Below, one piece after another: positions 17,482 through 26,732 of a stretch of 64,000 nucleotides of DNA. The stretch is from Clostridiales bacterium CCNA10 (GTDB lineage Bacteria > Bacillota > Clostridia > Oscillospirales > Oscillospiraceae). The position numbers were made by a program, and so were the translations under genes. Where the stretch lies: positions 3,162,319-3,226,318 of the forward strand of contig AP018533.1 in assembly GCA_003573975.1 (NCBI GenBank), read 5' to 3'. The stretch's first letter is position 1; every line of letters starts with the position of its first letter. Below the pieces are notes generated by a model that was not told the DNA's origin, made no database searches, and saw nothing but the letters and a program-made list of their open reading frames with translations.

Positions 17482-20424
17482 TCATTCGACAACATTATGT
17501 GTATTTTGGGCGATCTTTTCCTTGAGAATCTGGTTGAGTTCCATGCGGTCGGTTGTAATCAGCTGTTTCTCCAAGGGGGATGCCTTGAACGAAACTGTGA
17601 TGTGGTTGGAGTTTGTGGAGATCAGTCCTTGGCCGCGTTCAAAACGAGTGATCGACATGATCTCTGCATCAGATAAGTGGAGAATGTGCTGGACGCGCTG
17701 CGCCTCATCATTTTCCAAGTTCAAAATGATTTTGGTCTTTGCAACATTTAAGATACCTTTGCCGAACCGGCTTCGATCAAGGTCGCCAATATCCTGGGTG
17801 GCAGCAATGGCCGCACCGCCGTAGCCACGAATGATCTTGAAAATCTCTTGAACCCACTCGCCTGCAAGGGCCTTGGTGTTGTTTGGGTTATTGGTATCAT
17901 CGTCTCCAATAAGTTCCCATGCTTCATCAATGAAGATCGCCTTTTCTTTTGTGCGGTCTTCTTTGGCTTTATCCCAGACGTAGTCGAGTGCGACAAACAT
18001 ACCTACAGGCAGAAGCTCGCCCGTTAACTCGGAAATATCAAGGACTGTGTAGAGATTGTCGAGCTGCACATTCGTGTGCTGATTGAAGGTTTTGGCGGAT
18101 CCATTCACGAGACGGTTCAGAATATTGCCCATCCGCCTCGTCTCAGGAGATTCCATTAGAATCTCATAGATGTCACCAAGGAGCGGCATCTCTCGGTAGC
18201 GATCCGGATGCTCTGGATCAATCAGCGACTCGTTGTTGTGCGTGATCCCTTTCTTCGCATAGGTTCGAATCAGTGCTTCGTCAAGGAGCTGTCGTTCTTC
18301 ATGACTGATATCTGGAATTAGCAGCGAGAAGAAAATGTGCAGCTGCTGAATCTTTTTTGCCAAGATCGAGTTCTCACTAACTACGCCGTCGATCAACTGA
18401 TTGGCGCTGAGATCCTGCTTGCGGATCTCGCAGACATTGATACATTGTTTCGATGCCGGACTGATGGAAATGAACTCACCGCCAATGTTATTACAGGCTC
18501 TCAGAAACTCATGGCCTTTGAGAGGTGCTATGATGAAGACCTGGGTACCTTTCCGACGCATGCGGAGAGCTATCAACTGGAGCGTAAAGGTTTTGCCGGC
18601 ACCGCTGGTTCCCAGAAGAACCATATTGGCGTTTTTATATACGCGGCTATTGAAGATATCAACTATGACCAAGCTGTTGTTATGCTGGTTGACTCCGAGC
18701 AGGATGCCGTTCTCATCACTCATCTCAAACGAGGTGAAAGGATAACAACTGGCAGCCGCAGAGGTAAGCATATTTCGCTTGCTCGCCTCAAAGAGCTTTT
18801 TATTCAAGCTACAAAGCGGGAGGATCGACAGTAGCGCTTGCTCCTGACGAAATCGGCAAATCCGGATATCCATATCCTGTGAAACCATCAGCCGACGCAC
18901 CTCAGATATACGCCACTCCAGATTTTCGAGTGTATCTGCAGTGATTGTGACTAGTGTGTTGCAATAGTAGAAATCCTCGTAATTTGCAAGGCCTTCTTTC
19001 AGGAAGTAGCCAGAACGGATTGCGCTTTCGAAATCATCAAAGTCCGAATTGGTATCCGAGGTGTCTTTCAAACGACTGCGGTTGATTCGGATCTGTTGAC
19101 CCAGCTTAGCCTGAATGCGTTCTTTTGGCTCGCGGGAAAAATAGAAATCGACATCGATCCCTTCGCCAGCATTGACGAGAATACTTGTCCAACCGGCAAC
19201 AACGCGAGGATTATACCCATCAGAGGGAACTATGAGATATGCATGGTATACTCCGTCCATTACTACATATGACCCATGAGTCAAGTCAATGGAATCGGGG
19301 GCAAATACACTTTTAAGAGAGACTGGCATAGTGATGTCGGCATCCCTTCGTGCTGACTGGAGCTCCCGAATGCGCTGCTCAACTGTTTTTACCTCACAAG
19401 TTGATCGGTTGAAAATGGTGTAGAGGATCTCCAACAGGAAGGCGTTTTCGTCATCATGGGTAACAACCGCATTGTCGCAGTGTAGGAAATACTGCCGCGC
19501 TGTCTGAACAGCCGTTTCCAGAGCCGAGACAATCTCCGAGTACTCCGGTTTGCGATTCGTGACAGCTTCATACTCAAAAATCACAAGGAATCTGCGGGTA
19601 ATTGCTTCTCGCGAGCCAATTGTCTGGATAAGGCGATAGTAGTCCAGCTGCAATTCTCGGCACTTTGGATTACTCTCGGACTCCATATCCCGCTCGATGG
19701 TATTGAGGTGCTTTCCGATGTCGGCCTTCTTTGTCAACACTTTGATTTGGATTTTTATTGGGGAAATCTTCATCCAGCTCGCGAAGCTGGCAACGATATT
19801 CTTCTGCTCAGATGTACTGCGTAAAAGAAAGTTGATCGGTTCAACTTCGAGGACTCTGATGTAACGGCCGTCCTCCGTTTCAATAATGCCGTTGCGGATA
19901 TCCTTTACTGGAACAAAGTCTTCCGAGTAAGTCACCTGCTTTTTGTGACTTGGCACCATCTTGCGATTATTTTTGTTGAGCTGCTTTTCGGTTTTTGTAG
20001 GGCGTTTTCGTTTCTTGCGAGGCTGCTTGATCCGAATGCCTAACTCTTCGGGCGGCTTGGTAGCTTCTTGCTCCCATATCCTCTTTTTCTGCTTCCTAGC
20101 GGTTTCAGGTATAGTGACATCAGAGCGATAAAGGCTCCGCCGATGAATGAACCAGCGAACCCAATTGATCGCAAATTCCGAAAGTGAATCGCCCTCAAAA
20201 CCGATGATGCCAAAAATACCAAGCGGGAGTGGGAGCAGGCAAAGAATGATAATCCGCACAGTAAGCGACATAGGCAACTTGATGATGGGAATACCCGTCA
20301 ACAAAACGAGCACGCAAGCTTCAATCGCATTGCGTGCTCGAATCATTCCGCCAAATAAGCGCCCACTTGCAAGAAAGTTTGGCGGGATATAGTAAATATC
20401 CCGTTCTTCGTTCGGTTTGCTCAT
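17482..20424 (-). CDS. virB4: PrgI-VirB4 fusion: type IV secretion ATPase
   Basis: A 980-residue protein. Residues 1-110 resemble PrgI/VirB3 membrane subunits, with Y-Y-I-P-P-N near the start and two membrane segments (about 35-50 and 54-76). A basic linker (110-165) leads to a VirB4 ATPase with Walker A G-T-S-G-A-G-K-T (605-612) and Walker B F-I-D-E-A-W (831-836). VirB4 powers assembly of the mating channel, and PrgI is normally a separate small gene. The start follows AGAGGCA, 20 bases after the C39-peptidase gene. The fusion is read directly from one uninterrupted frame. Confidence 0.9.
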   Translation of the reverse strand: MSKPNEERDIYYIPPNFLASGRLFGGMIRARNAIEACVLVLLTGIPIIKLPMSLTVRIIILCLLPLPLGIFGIIGFEGDSLSEFAINWVRWFIHRRSLYRSDVTIPETARKQKKRIWEQEATKPPEELGIRIKQPRKKRKRPTKTEKQLNKNNRKMVPSHKKQVTYSEDFVPVKDIRNGIIETEDGRYIRVLEVEPINFLLRSTSEQKNIVASFASWMKISPIKIQIKVLTKKADIGKHLNTIERDMESESNPKCRELQLDYYRLIQTIGSREAITRRFLVIFEYEAVTNRKPEYSEIVSALETAVQTARQYFLHCDNAVVTHDDENAFLLEILYTIFNRSTCEVKTVEQRIRELQSARRDADITMPVSLKSVFAPDSIDLTHGSYVVMDGVYHAYLIVPSDGYNPRVVAGWTSILVNAGEGIDVDFYFSREPKERIQAKLGQQIRINRSRLKDTSDTNSDFDDFESAIRSGYFLKEGLANYEDFYYCNTLVTITADTLENLEWRISEVRRLMVSQDMDIRICRFRQEQALLSILPLCSLNKKLFEASKRNMLTSAAASCYPFTSFEMSDENGILLGVNQHNNSLVIVDIFNSRVYKNANMVLLGTSGAGKTFTLQLIALRMRRKGTQVFIIAPLKGHEFLRACNNIGGEFISISPASKQCINVCEIRKQDLSANQLIDGVVSENSILAKKIQQLHIFFSLLIPDISHEERQLLDEALIRTYAKKGITHNNESLIDPEHPDRYREMPLLGDIYEILMESPETRRMGNILNRLVNGSAKTFNQHTNVQLDNLYTVLDISELTGELLPVGMFVALDYVWDKAKEDRTKEKAIFIDEAWELIGDDDTNNPNNTKALAGEWVQEIFKIIRGYGGAAIAATQDIGDLDRSRFGKGILNVAKTKIILNLENDEAQRVQHILHLSDAEIMSITRFERGQGLISTNSNHITVSFKASPLEKQLITTDRMELNQILKEKIAQNTHNVVE

Positions 20425-20444
20425 GTTCTGCCTCTATTCTATTG

Positions 20445-21788
20445 TCAGTTTCCGATGATCCAAAACGGCCCACCGGATCCAGCGCGCTTACTAGCTTCGT
20501 TGAGGATAATGGACATATCCCAACTCTTCTCAGAGCGCTTATAACTGGAAGGATCTGCGACGAGTATCTTCCCATCGGATGTGCAGCCTCTCAGGACAAT
20601 GAAATGGCCACTCGATGTAAAATGGCCTTTCGTCATGAGTGCAACGACTAACTTGCCCTCCGCAAGCGCGTCAATGATACGCTGTGGTTCAGAAGCTGTG
20701 CAGCCATCGACACTCAGGCTCCACGCTTGCGCTGCTCCTGGTATCAAAGAACGATAAGAACCATTGCCGCTGCACCAGTACCCGTGCTCGTATGCCCATT
20801 GTGCCATATGAGGTGGATCAATGGTTTCTGAGGTAAGACTGGATATCACTATGGCCATTGCAGTCGGGCCGCAGGCATAACCACCAATCGTATCTGTACC
20901 ATAGGGCGAGTACTTCCACCGTTCATCTAACTGATTGTAATAGACAACCTGTGTTTCGCCGTCAGCAAAAACGACCCCGTCGTAGGATAGGTCCATTGCT
21001 GAGAACTCTGTTTCACTTAGACCTTGGTAAATTCCATCGCCCAAGAGGACAGTCAAGTTTTGCGCATATTGGCTTGCAAGGAGTTTCTGATCGTCTGACA
21101 GGTGGAAGACCTGATCGGCAAAATACGCTTCTCCATTATAGGAGATGGTATAGATCCGAATGGTCTCATGAATGGTTTCGCCCGAGTCTTCGTCACCTTG
21201 CTCAGGGGGAATTTCTCGCTCTTCATCCGTGAAAGCAAAAGAGTAGAGCTTATCCTTGTTAGCGGTGAGCAAAGCCTCCATATCTTCCTTGGAAATAGAT
21301 GCAATTTCTGTGTCCTTGTGTGCGCAATACTGGGAAACAAACGCATTTGCATTAAACACCACATCAGCGCCAAAGGGATTGTTGATCTCTTTTCCATCAC
21401 AGCCGGACGATGCAAAATCAGAATCAATGCGTTCAAGAACATCCGTTAATCCTTCAGAGAGGATGGAACTGATGCCCTCGTTGATGGCTGTCATATTCTG
21501 GACTAACACTTCATCGTTCGAGATTCCATTCGGGGAGTCCGTTCCATCGCCCAATAATGATCCGAAGATGATAGAAGGAAGCATAGCTACAAGAATTAGA
21601 GGCAACAAAACTGCCGCGATCAACGGAATCAGCCATTTCGCAGAAGACTTCCCTGCTTCAATTGCCGCACCATGAGCACCACCTGCAGCTGCGCCCTTGG
21701 CAATATTGGAAATTGCTTTGCCAGTCTTTGCGGCACCCGCAACTGTGGATTCGGTCGATGTTTGCTGCTGGCTTTTTTCATCACTCAT
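20445..21788 (-). CDS. Membrane-anchored C39-like peptidase (VirB1-like role)
   Basis: A 447-residue protein with a Thr/Ser/Gly/Ala-rich N-terminus, one membrane segment (52-78) and a long external part. The C-terminal domain (about 282-447) resembles C39 peptidases: C306 in G-G-Y-A-C-G-P-T-A, H395 in G-H-F-I-V-L-R-G and D412 in V-A-D-P-S-S form a plausible catalytic triad. Gram-positive conjugation systems usually use NlpC/P60 or lysozyme domains here to open the wall, so a C39-type fold in this position is uncommon. The start forms a TAATG overlap with the upstream gene. Confidence 0.8.
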   Translation of the reverse strand: MSDEKSQQQTSTESTVAGAAKTGKAISNIAKGAAAGGAHGAAIEAGKSSAKWLIPLIAAVLLPLILVAMLPSIIFGSLLGDGTDSPNGISNDEVLVQNMTAINEGISSILSEGLTDVLERIDSDFASSGCDGKEINNPFGADVVFNANAFVSQYCAHKDTEIASISKEDMEALLTANKDKLYSFAFTDEEREIPPEQGDEDSGETIHETIRIYTISYNGEAYFADQVFHLSDDQKLLASQYAQNLTVLLGDGIYQGLSETEFSAMDLSYDGVVFADGETQVVYYNQLDERWKYSPYGTDTIGGYACGPTAMAIVISSLTSETIDPPHMAQWAYEHGYWCSGNGSYRSLIPGAAQAWSLSVDGCTASEPQRIIDALAEGKLVVALMTKGHFTSSGHFIVLRGCTSDGKILVADPSSYKRSEKSWDMSIILNEASKRAGSGGPFWIIGN

Positions 21789-22906
21789 TAGATTTTGTCC
21801 TTTCTTTTGGGAACAGGCGGCATCTGAGAAACGATGCGTTCCTCATACCTAATCTTGTCACCTTCATCGGTATAGGGCGTTTTCTCAACTTTGGGCTGAG
21901 CATACTGCCGATACCACGAGGCACCGTCTACTGTTTGGACGGTATCATACGGGCCAGTTGGGGCCATGTATTGTTCTGTGCTGTACATAGCAAACTCCCT
22001 ATCTGACTGCCTATCAGGTGAGACCTCAAGGCCCGTGATGCGTCCACCGCCGATTTCAACATTCTGAAATATGGGTGGCGCTCCAGAAATGCGTGCACTC
22101 TCAACCACAGAACCGTCGTGCTCTCTAGCGCCAGATGGGATAGGTGTCCCATTTGCAGACGCAGTAGGAGAAGCTGTTCCTGCGGCTGTGCCGCCATCAA
22201 GCGTAACTACGTCTTCTGACGTAATGGGAGATGGAGGGATGAGGCCACCATCATCTGCAAGTGCGCTACCTGAGTCAACAGGCGAATAGCCCAAATAGCT
22301 CGTCAACGCCTCAGCCGCCTGATCACCGGTGATGGACCCGACTGAGGATATGCTGCCTTTTGCCACAGCTCCAACAACGCTCATTGCAAATTTGCCTCCA
22401 TTTTGTAGGCTTGATTCGAACATAGCGCCACCCACAAGATTGCTGAGTCCTTTTGCATTGCCTGTAGCGCTTGCGGCTGCCGCGTTTCCAGCAGCACGTT
22501 TCGTAACGCCGACAAGGCCGTTTCCTCCACCTGTAAAAGCAGCGCCGACGGCCTGTGCATTTGTGTGAGTGCTGTTACTTGAGGAATGATGGTTAAATAC
22601 AGTTCCACCTACAGCCCCCGCAACAGCAGCAATGCCGCGTCCGGCAACCATGAGCTCAGTCAACATACTTCCACCGGTTCTGCCGACATTGATTCCCAAA
22701 GAAGCCATAAAACTATCAATTTTCTGGCTGACTTTAAGGAATCCAATGGCGCATAGAAACCAGATAAAAACATTGCCAGCAACTTCTTCCTTGCTCGATG
22801 CCGCAATGGCACTTTCTACTTCGCTCTCATCGATGGCAAAGGCGGTTGTCGAAAGTACGCATAAGAGCAGCAATACAAGCAGTATGATATGGGCTTTTCT
22901 CTTCAT
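21788..22906 (-). CDS. Gly/Ala-rich membrane protein of the conjugation system
   Basis: A 372-residue protein starting MKRKAHIILLVLLLLC behind GAGGAGGTAAAG. It has a signal peptide (cleavage near A-F-A), a membrane segment around residues 45-65 (G-N-V-F-I-W-F-L-C-A-I-G), then about 190 residues rich in Gly, Ala, Ser and Thr and a hydrophilic Pro-rich tail with several P-P motifs. It sits between the VirB6-like and C39 genes, the place of membrane scaffold genes in Firmicutes type IV systems. Homology to a named Vir protein cannot be assigned by eye. Confidence 0.7.
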   Translation of the reverse strand: MKRKAHIILLVLLLLCVLSTTAFAIDESEVESAIAASSKEEVAGNVFIWFLCAIGFLKVSQKIDSFMASLGINVGRTGGSMLTELMVAGRGIAAVAGAVGGTVFNHHSSSNSTHTNAQAVGAAFTGGGNGLVGVTKRAAGNAAAASATGNAKGLSNLVGGAMFESSLQNGGKFAMSVVGAVAKGSISSVGSITGDQAAEALTSYLGYSPVDSGSALADDGGLIPPSPITSEDVVTLDGGTAAGTASPTASANGTPIPSGAREHDGSVVESARISGAPPIFQNVEIGGGRITGLEVSPDRQSDREFAMYSTEQYMAPTGPYDTVQTVDGASWYRQYAQPKVEKTPYTDEGDKIRYEERIVSQMPPVPKRKDKI

Positions 22907-22916
22907 CTTTACCTCC

Positions 22917-23627
22917 TCAAACGGATAACGGGTTGGCAAGAAAACTGCCAACCATACTCGTAAATAAGCGCAGGCACCATGCATTCATGATCAGCAAAAA
23001 AAGCTGGCCTCCAAGCATTCTGCACCATGCACTAAAGACATTTGATGTGTTTTCTGATGCCCCTGTAGCGAATGCGACTGGAGCTGTGTAGATCAGAACG
23101 CCGACGAGAATGTATCTCTCCGCTGCCTCGAATAGAAGCTTGATATAGTTCCATGCTACGATGAGCACCAAAATGAGTACAATCAAACTTACCGAGCCGG
23201 ACACAAGGCTGCCCACCAAAACTGTTACTACGCTGGCAAAACTTGCAAACTCGATTGGGGGAAGTGCTGTGTCTACCACCCAGTCGTATGGCGTTCCTAC
23301 GATTCCCAAAACGAGCACCATAATCTGATCCGCAAAAAGTGCTAAAAAGATAAAGAGAATGGATTTGATGGCGAGCTTGACTGGATCCTCCGCACTAAGG
23401 CCCAGTCCAAGCCCAAAGTTTCTGAATAGCTGCCACACAAGGTTCAGTAAGATGAAGCCTACACCAATCGCTATGAATATTTCATAGAGCGTTTCAGCGG
23501 CTGGGAAATAGCGTAGAAACGTGCTCATATCACAGCCTAGCGCACCGAGTACGGACCCTGTGATCAGATCCAGCAGATTCATGACCTGTGTGGCAATCCA
23601 CTCAACAATACTGTCTAAGATTCCCAT
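22917..23627 (-). CDS. VirB6/TrbL-like polytopic channel protein
   Basis: A 236-residue protein with about five to six membrane segments: around 40-66, 83-108, 120-140, 145-165, 175-195 and 205-225. It starts MGILDSIVEWIATQVMNLL, an amphipathic helix typical of TrbL-type proteins in Gram-positive ICEs, behind AGGAGGAGC. VirB6/TrbL proteins form part of the inner membrane translocation pore. It is ten bases from the next gene of the operon. Confidence 0.8.
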   Translation of the reverse strand: MGILDSIVEWIATQVMNLLDLITGSVLGALGCDMSTFLRYFPAAETLYEIFIAIGVGFILLNLVWQLFRNFGLGLGLSAEDPVKLAIKSILFIFLALFADQIMVLVLGIVGTPYDWVVDTALPPIEFASFASVVTVLVGSLVSGSVSLIVLILVLIVAWNYIKLLFEAAERYILVGVLIYTAPVAFATGASENTSNVFSAWCRMLGGQLFLLIMNAWCLRLFTSMVGSFLANPLSV

Positions 23628-23647
23628 GCGGCTCCTCCTGCATCTGC

Positions 23648-23761
23648 TTAGAAGTGGCCTAACTCATCATCGAAGCTACTTTCAGGCAGGTAGTATGCTG
23701 CGGTGAGGCACATGGCAATGCCAGCGACAATACCGGATAAGAAACAGATAATATTCTTCAT
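23648..23761 (-). CDS. 37-residue single-span membrane peptide
   Basis: A short frame starts MKNIICFLSGIVAGIAMCLT and ends D-E-L-G-H-F. AAGGAGAATCAAGAC precedes the ATG with ideal spacing. The first 24 residues form one hydrophobic helix, with a short acidic tail. It fits exactly between the VirB2-like and VirB6-like genes, 20 bases from each, which supports it as a real component of the conjugation operon. Function unknown; lysis-type or pore-accessory peptides are possible analogues. Confidence 0.6.
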   Translation of the reverse strand: MKNIICFLSGIVAGIAMCLTAAYYLPESSFDDELGHF

Positions 23762-23781
23762 GTCTTGATTCTCCTTCGTAA

Positions 23782-24171
23782 TTAGGGAGTCCAAGTGCCA
23801 CCGGAAAAGAATGGTGTCACATAGGCCATGATAAAGCCAAGGCTATTGAGAATAGCCCAAGTAATAATGATCCGCTTTAACCATGCACGGGACTCATCAA
23901 CCGTTCGTCCAGATCTGGAGAAGTTCATCAGAAGAAGCGCAATAGCCGCAGTAACAACAGCTGCGATGGTGCTGATGCCGAGGATTTGAGTGTACACATC
24001 CTGCATGATTGCACTCGCCTTCGTCCAAATGGTGTCAGCAGCAAAGGCGCGTGTGGAAAACATGGTCAGCATCGTAGGCACGAGAAAGGCAGTATATAGG
24101 CCTCGGCCTGCATTTACATTTCTGAATCGCTCCTGCAGCTTCTTGATGACGGCAGGTTTGTTTAGATTCAT
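23782..24171 (-). CDS. VirB2/TrbC-like pilin subunit
   Basis: A 129-residue protein starting MNLNKPAVIKKLQERF behind GAAAGGAGGACTTCCCAAT. An N-terminal leader ends in T-R-A-F-A-A-D, a probable signal peptidase site near residue 46. The mature part has two membrane helices (about 60-82 and 98-118) separated by a basic loop, the layout of VirB2 and TrbC conjugative pilins. It opens the block of membrane components. Size and topology support the call; primary-sequence similarity is weak. Confidence 0.7.
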   Translation of the reverse strand: MNLNKPAVIKKLQERFRNVNAGRGLYTAFLVPTMLTMFSTRAFAADTIWTKASAIMQDVYTQILGISTIAAVVTAAIALLLMNFSRSGRTVDESRAWLKRIIITWAILNSLGFIMAYVTPFFSGGTWTP

Positions 24172-24384
24172 ATTGGGAAGTCCTCCTTTCAAATAGAGCC
24201 GAAAAGAAAAGCCGGGAACTCGGGCAGTACGACCTGAGTTCCTGGCTTCACATGAAAAATGCCTCCCGATGAAAGGAGGCAGTCCATCAATGAATCTTTT
24301 CGACGCTATCATCTTACCATTTAGGGGATACAGATGCAATTAAGCAGAACTTCAAGTTTCGTTCGGAAATAGTTCAATAGTGCT

Positions 24385-24990
24385 TCAAGGTAAAAACTGC
24401 TTGATAATCTCCATGCAATCACGCGCCGTGTAACCCCACAGAATGCGGTCAATCGCTCGAATTGCCATGTTGAGATAGCTATGATAGGTTACCATCGACA
24501 TGGGGAATCCTTGCCGATCAAGTTCCGCTAGGATCACCTCACGATTCGCGGGCTTCTTTTTTGAGAAGTATGTGAGGTAGAGGACTTGATACATCAGCTC
24601 ACCGTGGTCTGGATCCATTCGCACCGTATTAAGCGCGTTATCAATGATCTGGAGCATGTTCTTGCTCCGAATAACTGTTCTGGCGTACCCCTCCAGTTTA
24701 GAACCGGACAAATCCACGCCAGCCAATTCGGCATTGACTTCAAGTGTGGAAAGGCGGGTGCCATGCTCCATTTCCATTCGAACATTCATATCTGCTTCCG
24801 AGATTTGGATCGCATATGCTACTTTCCGGTACTGCTTGAGCAGATGCCTTGTGTTATGATACTTATCCGCATCCTTGCGTTTTGCGGTCTTCGCCTCTAA
24901 ATGATCAACACCGGCTTGGATGCCGGTTTCGATCTCTGTTTTCAAAGCTTCTTTTTCTATCTCAAACGCGGGAGTGCTATCTGATGTCAT
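24385..24990 (-). CDS. Hypothetical ICE protein (201 aa)
   Basis: A helical, charged protein starting MTSDSTPAFEIEKEALKTE behind AAAGGAGATG. The C-terminal 70 residues (K-K-K-P-A-N-R-E-V-I-L-A-E-L to W-G-Y-T-A-R-D) look like a helix-turn-helix with regularly spaced hydrophobics, similar in feel to phage ArpU-type regulators, but I cannot confirm this. It overlaps the preceding gene by four bases (ATGA), so the pair is co-translated. Confidence 0.6.
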   Translation of the reverse strand: MTSDSTPAFEIEKEALKTEIETGIQAGVDHLEAKTAKRKDADKYHNTRHLLKQYRKVAYAIQISEADMNVRMEMEHGTRLSTLEVNAELAGVDLSGSKLEGYARTVIRSKNMLQIIDNALNTVRMDPDHGELMYQVLYLTYFSKKKPANREVILAELDRQGFPMSMVTYHSYLNMAIRAIDRILWGYTARDCMEIIKQFLP

Positions 24991-26066
24991 TTTTTCATCT
25001 CCTTTCCGGATTGGGACTCAGTCGGTGGATCGCGGCTATTCTTCTCCTGATTCGTTACCTCCCAGTCTAAAGCACTGTAGAAGACTAATGGAATTTGGCG
25101 AGAAAAAAAAGAACTTCGGATCACCAGAAACACTTGAATTCTCAAGGCTTTTCGTGGCTTCCCTATAGTGTGAGCGGGCGGGACGCGAGTTTCAATGCTG
25201 ATATCCATCTTGCCTTCATCGGGATCGACCAAATCAGCAGCCTTTGTAATGCCAATGATTTCGCCAATACTGCTTAGTTCGAGCTCTTCGCAGGTATCAC
25301 CGAAAATCATTTCTCGATACCGACACATTGAAATGACAGAGCCGCGTGAGCTTGAAAAACTCACACGGCTGATAATTCCATATTCGCCAGCTTTCAACAT
25401 GAAGCGGCCAACGCGTGATTTTGACCAACCCCAACGTTTTGCTAGGTAAGTATATGAGAGCAACGGCACACCTCGCATATTGGAGTAATACACGACCGGC
25501 ATATACTCCGAACCTCGCACCTTGGGATCGTTTAAGATGGTGTGCAGCCACATGTCCATAATGGCATCCAACTCACTAAATACGATTCCTTCTGTTTTGT
25601 GAGCGATACGCAGGAGCATTCGGCCAACAGGTAATGGGAAGAAAAAGAATCCGGAGCCCTTATAGCTATAATAGTTGTACTGAAGGCTTGTGCAATGCTC
25701 TTTCCAATTGGTGATGGAAAAGCGAATGATCTCATTCTCTTCATCCAGCCATTCATAGGTCAGGAACCCGTATTTCTCGTAATAGTCCAATTGCTCAAGA
25801 GCTTGTCTTTTGGAATGGACACGCAGAATCCTGGGTAATGATCCAAGCTTGCAGATCCATTGGCCAGGCGCCTCCATGTATCTCGCCCCACTAATCATAC
25901 GCTCATTTGAGCGGAAGTTCGCATAGCTAAAGAGTGCCATGAGACTGAAAAGATGGACGGTTCCTTCATTATGGAATTCCTTGTGGTTATTAAAGTGACG
26001 GAACCACGGTTTCCATATCCTGACTTTCGGAAAGCTCACTAATTGTTGCTTTTGTATGCAGTTCAT
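24987..26066 (-). CDS. Probable DNA-binding protein at the head of the ICE backbone
   Basis: A 359-residue protein starting MNCIQKQQLVSFPKVRIWK. ATG 26066 follows AAAGGGGG at seven bases; the upstream in-frame GTG is too close to it. Residues 50-120 and 205-250 contain helix-turn-helix-like segments (Y-L-A-K-R-W-G-W-S-K-S-R-V-G-R-F-M-L-K-A-G-E-Y-G-I). The central helix could recognise DNA, as in replication initiators or regulators of ICEs. It is the first gene of the long minus-strand operon. Precise role unknown. Confidence 0.6.
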   Translation of the reverse strand: MNCIQKQQLVSFPKVRIWKPWFRHFNNHKEFHNEGTVHLFSLMALFSYANFRSNERMISGARYMEAPGQWICKLGSLPRILRVHSKRQALEQLDYYEKYGFLTYEWLDEENEIIRFSITNWKEHCTSLQYNYYSYKGSGFFFFPLPVGRMLLRIAHKTEGIVFSELDAIMDMWLHTILNDPKVRGSEYMPVVYYSNMRGVPLLSYTYLAKRWGWSKSRVGRFMLKAGEYGIISRVSFSSSRGSVISMCRYREMIFGDTCEELELSSIGEIIGITKAADLVDPDEGKMDISIETRVPPAHTIGKPRKALRIQVFLVIRSSFFSRQIPLVFYSALDWEVTNQEKNSRDPPTESQSGKEMKK

Positions 26067-26389
26067 CTCATACACCCCCTTTCCAGCAAAGTAATAGGTT
26101 TAAGATATCGATTCCAAGTCCCCTGGTCAGGGGGACACAGGCATTTCAGCCTCGGCCCATGCTTGTGGGTGCGTCGTCCCTCGGTTTGAGGCCTAGCCGG
26201 ACGAGTGTACCATTGTTTTCCCGTGCAGTCGTCGCAATGAGGCTTGACCACGCCTCTTTCACTTGCTCATAGTGGCTCGGACACGGTGATGTCTTGGAAT
26301 CGTATGCAGTTTTCAAGGTGCAGTACTGGGAAAACTGAGTGAGAAGATACAGTTGCCAAGAGATAAAACACCTCGCTTGCACTTCTCGT

Positions 26390-26425
26390 AATAAATGTAG
26401 AAAATGGCACCCTTTTGACCACCCT
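26390..26425 (-). repeat. Cargo-flanking repeat, left copy
   Basis: Read on the minus strand, AGGGTGGTCAAAAGG is followed by seven variable bases and TTTCTACATTTATT. The same 15+7+14 layout occurs in opposite orientation at 31825-31860, with 29 of 36 bases identical. The two copies bracket the cargo genes. Confidence 0.7.
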
Positions 26426-26441
26426 CGAATTTGAAAAAAAT

Positions 26442-26470
26442 GTCTCTGATACCGGCGTGGTATCAGAGAC
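26442..26470 (-). terminator. Rho-independent terminator
   Basis: A perfect 12-bp stem (26442-26453 with 26459-26470) with loop GGCGT. On the minus strand it is followed by ATTTTTTTC. It would stop transcripts coming from the flavin reductase side before they reach the backbone. Confidence 0.75.
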
Positions 26471-26690
26471 CAACAAAGAAAAGCGAGTGGAGATTGATTT
26501 CAGTTTAGCAGTTTCTCTTATGCCAAATGATACTGTTACAAACCATCAATTCTTTTTTCTGTATGTATGATTTCATTTATTCAGGTAGGCTCCATTAAAT
26601 CCCTCCCACGGACAAGCCAATCCTTGCGCCCGATATACCGATGTGATAAGATGTCAACAAATCGACATTTGTGAAATCCACATATTTTAA

Positions 26691-26722
26691 GAAGGAGCCT
26701 TCGCTTATGCGAAAGCTCCTTC
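26691..26722 (-). terminator. Terminator after the flavin reductase gene
   Basis: GAAGGAGC (26691-26698) pairs with GCTCCTTC (26715-26722), and an inner TTCGC/GCGAA stem has a TTAT loop. It lies ten bases after the gene on the minus strand. The T-run is short. Confidence 0.6.
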
Positions 26723-26732
26723 TCTGCACACC

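Larger units (their letters stand above)
26067..26690. other. Gene-poor region between ICE backbone and cargo
   Basis: About 620 bases without a convincing gene. It should hold the promoter of the backbone operon (minus strand). Visible structures are one copy of the cargo-flanking repeat (26390-26425) and a terminator hairpin (26442-26470). The stretch 26480-26690 is AT-rich with no structure I can name. An origin of transfer could lie here but I see no diagnostic nick-site motif. Confidence 0.5.
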
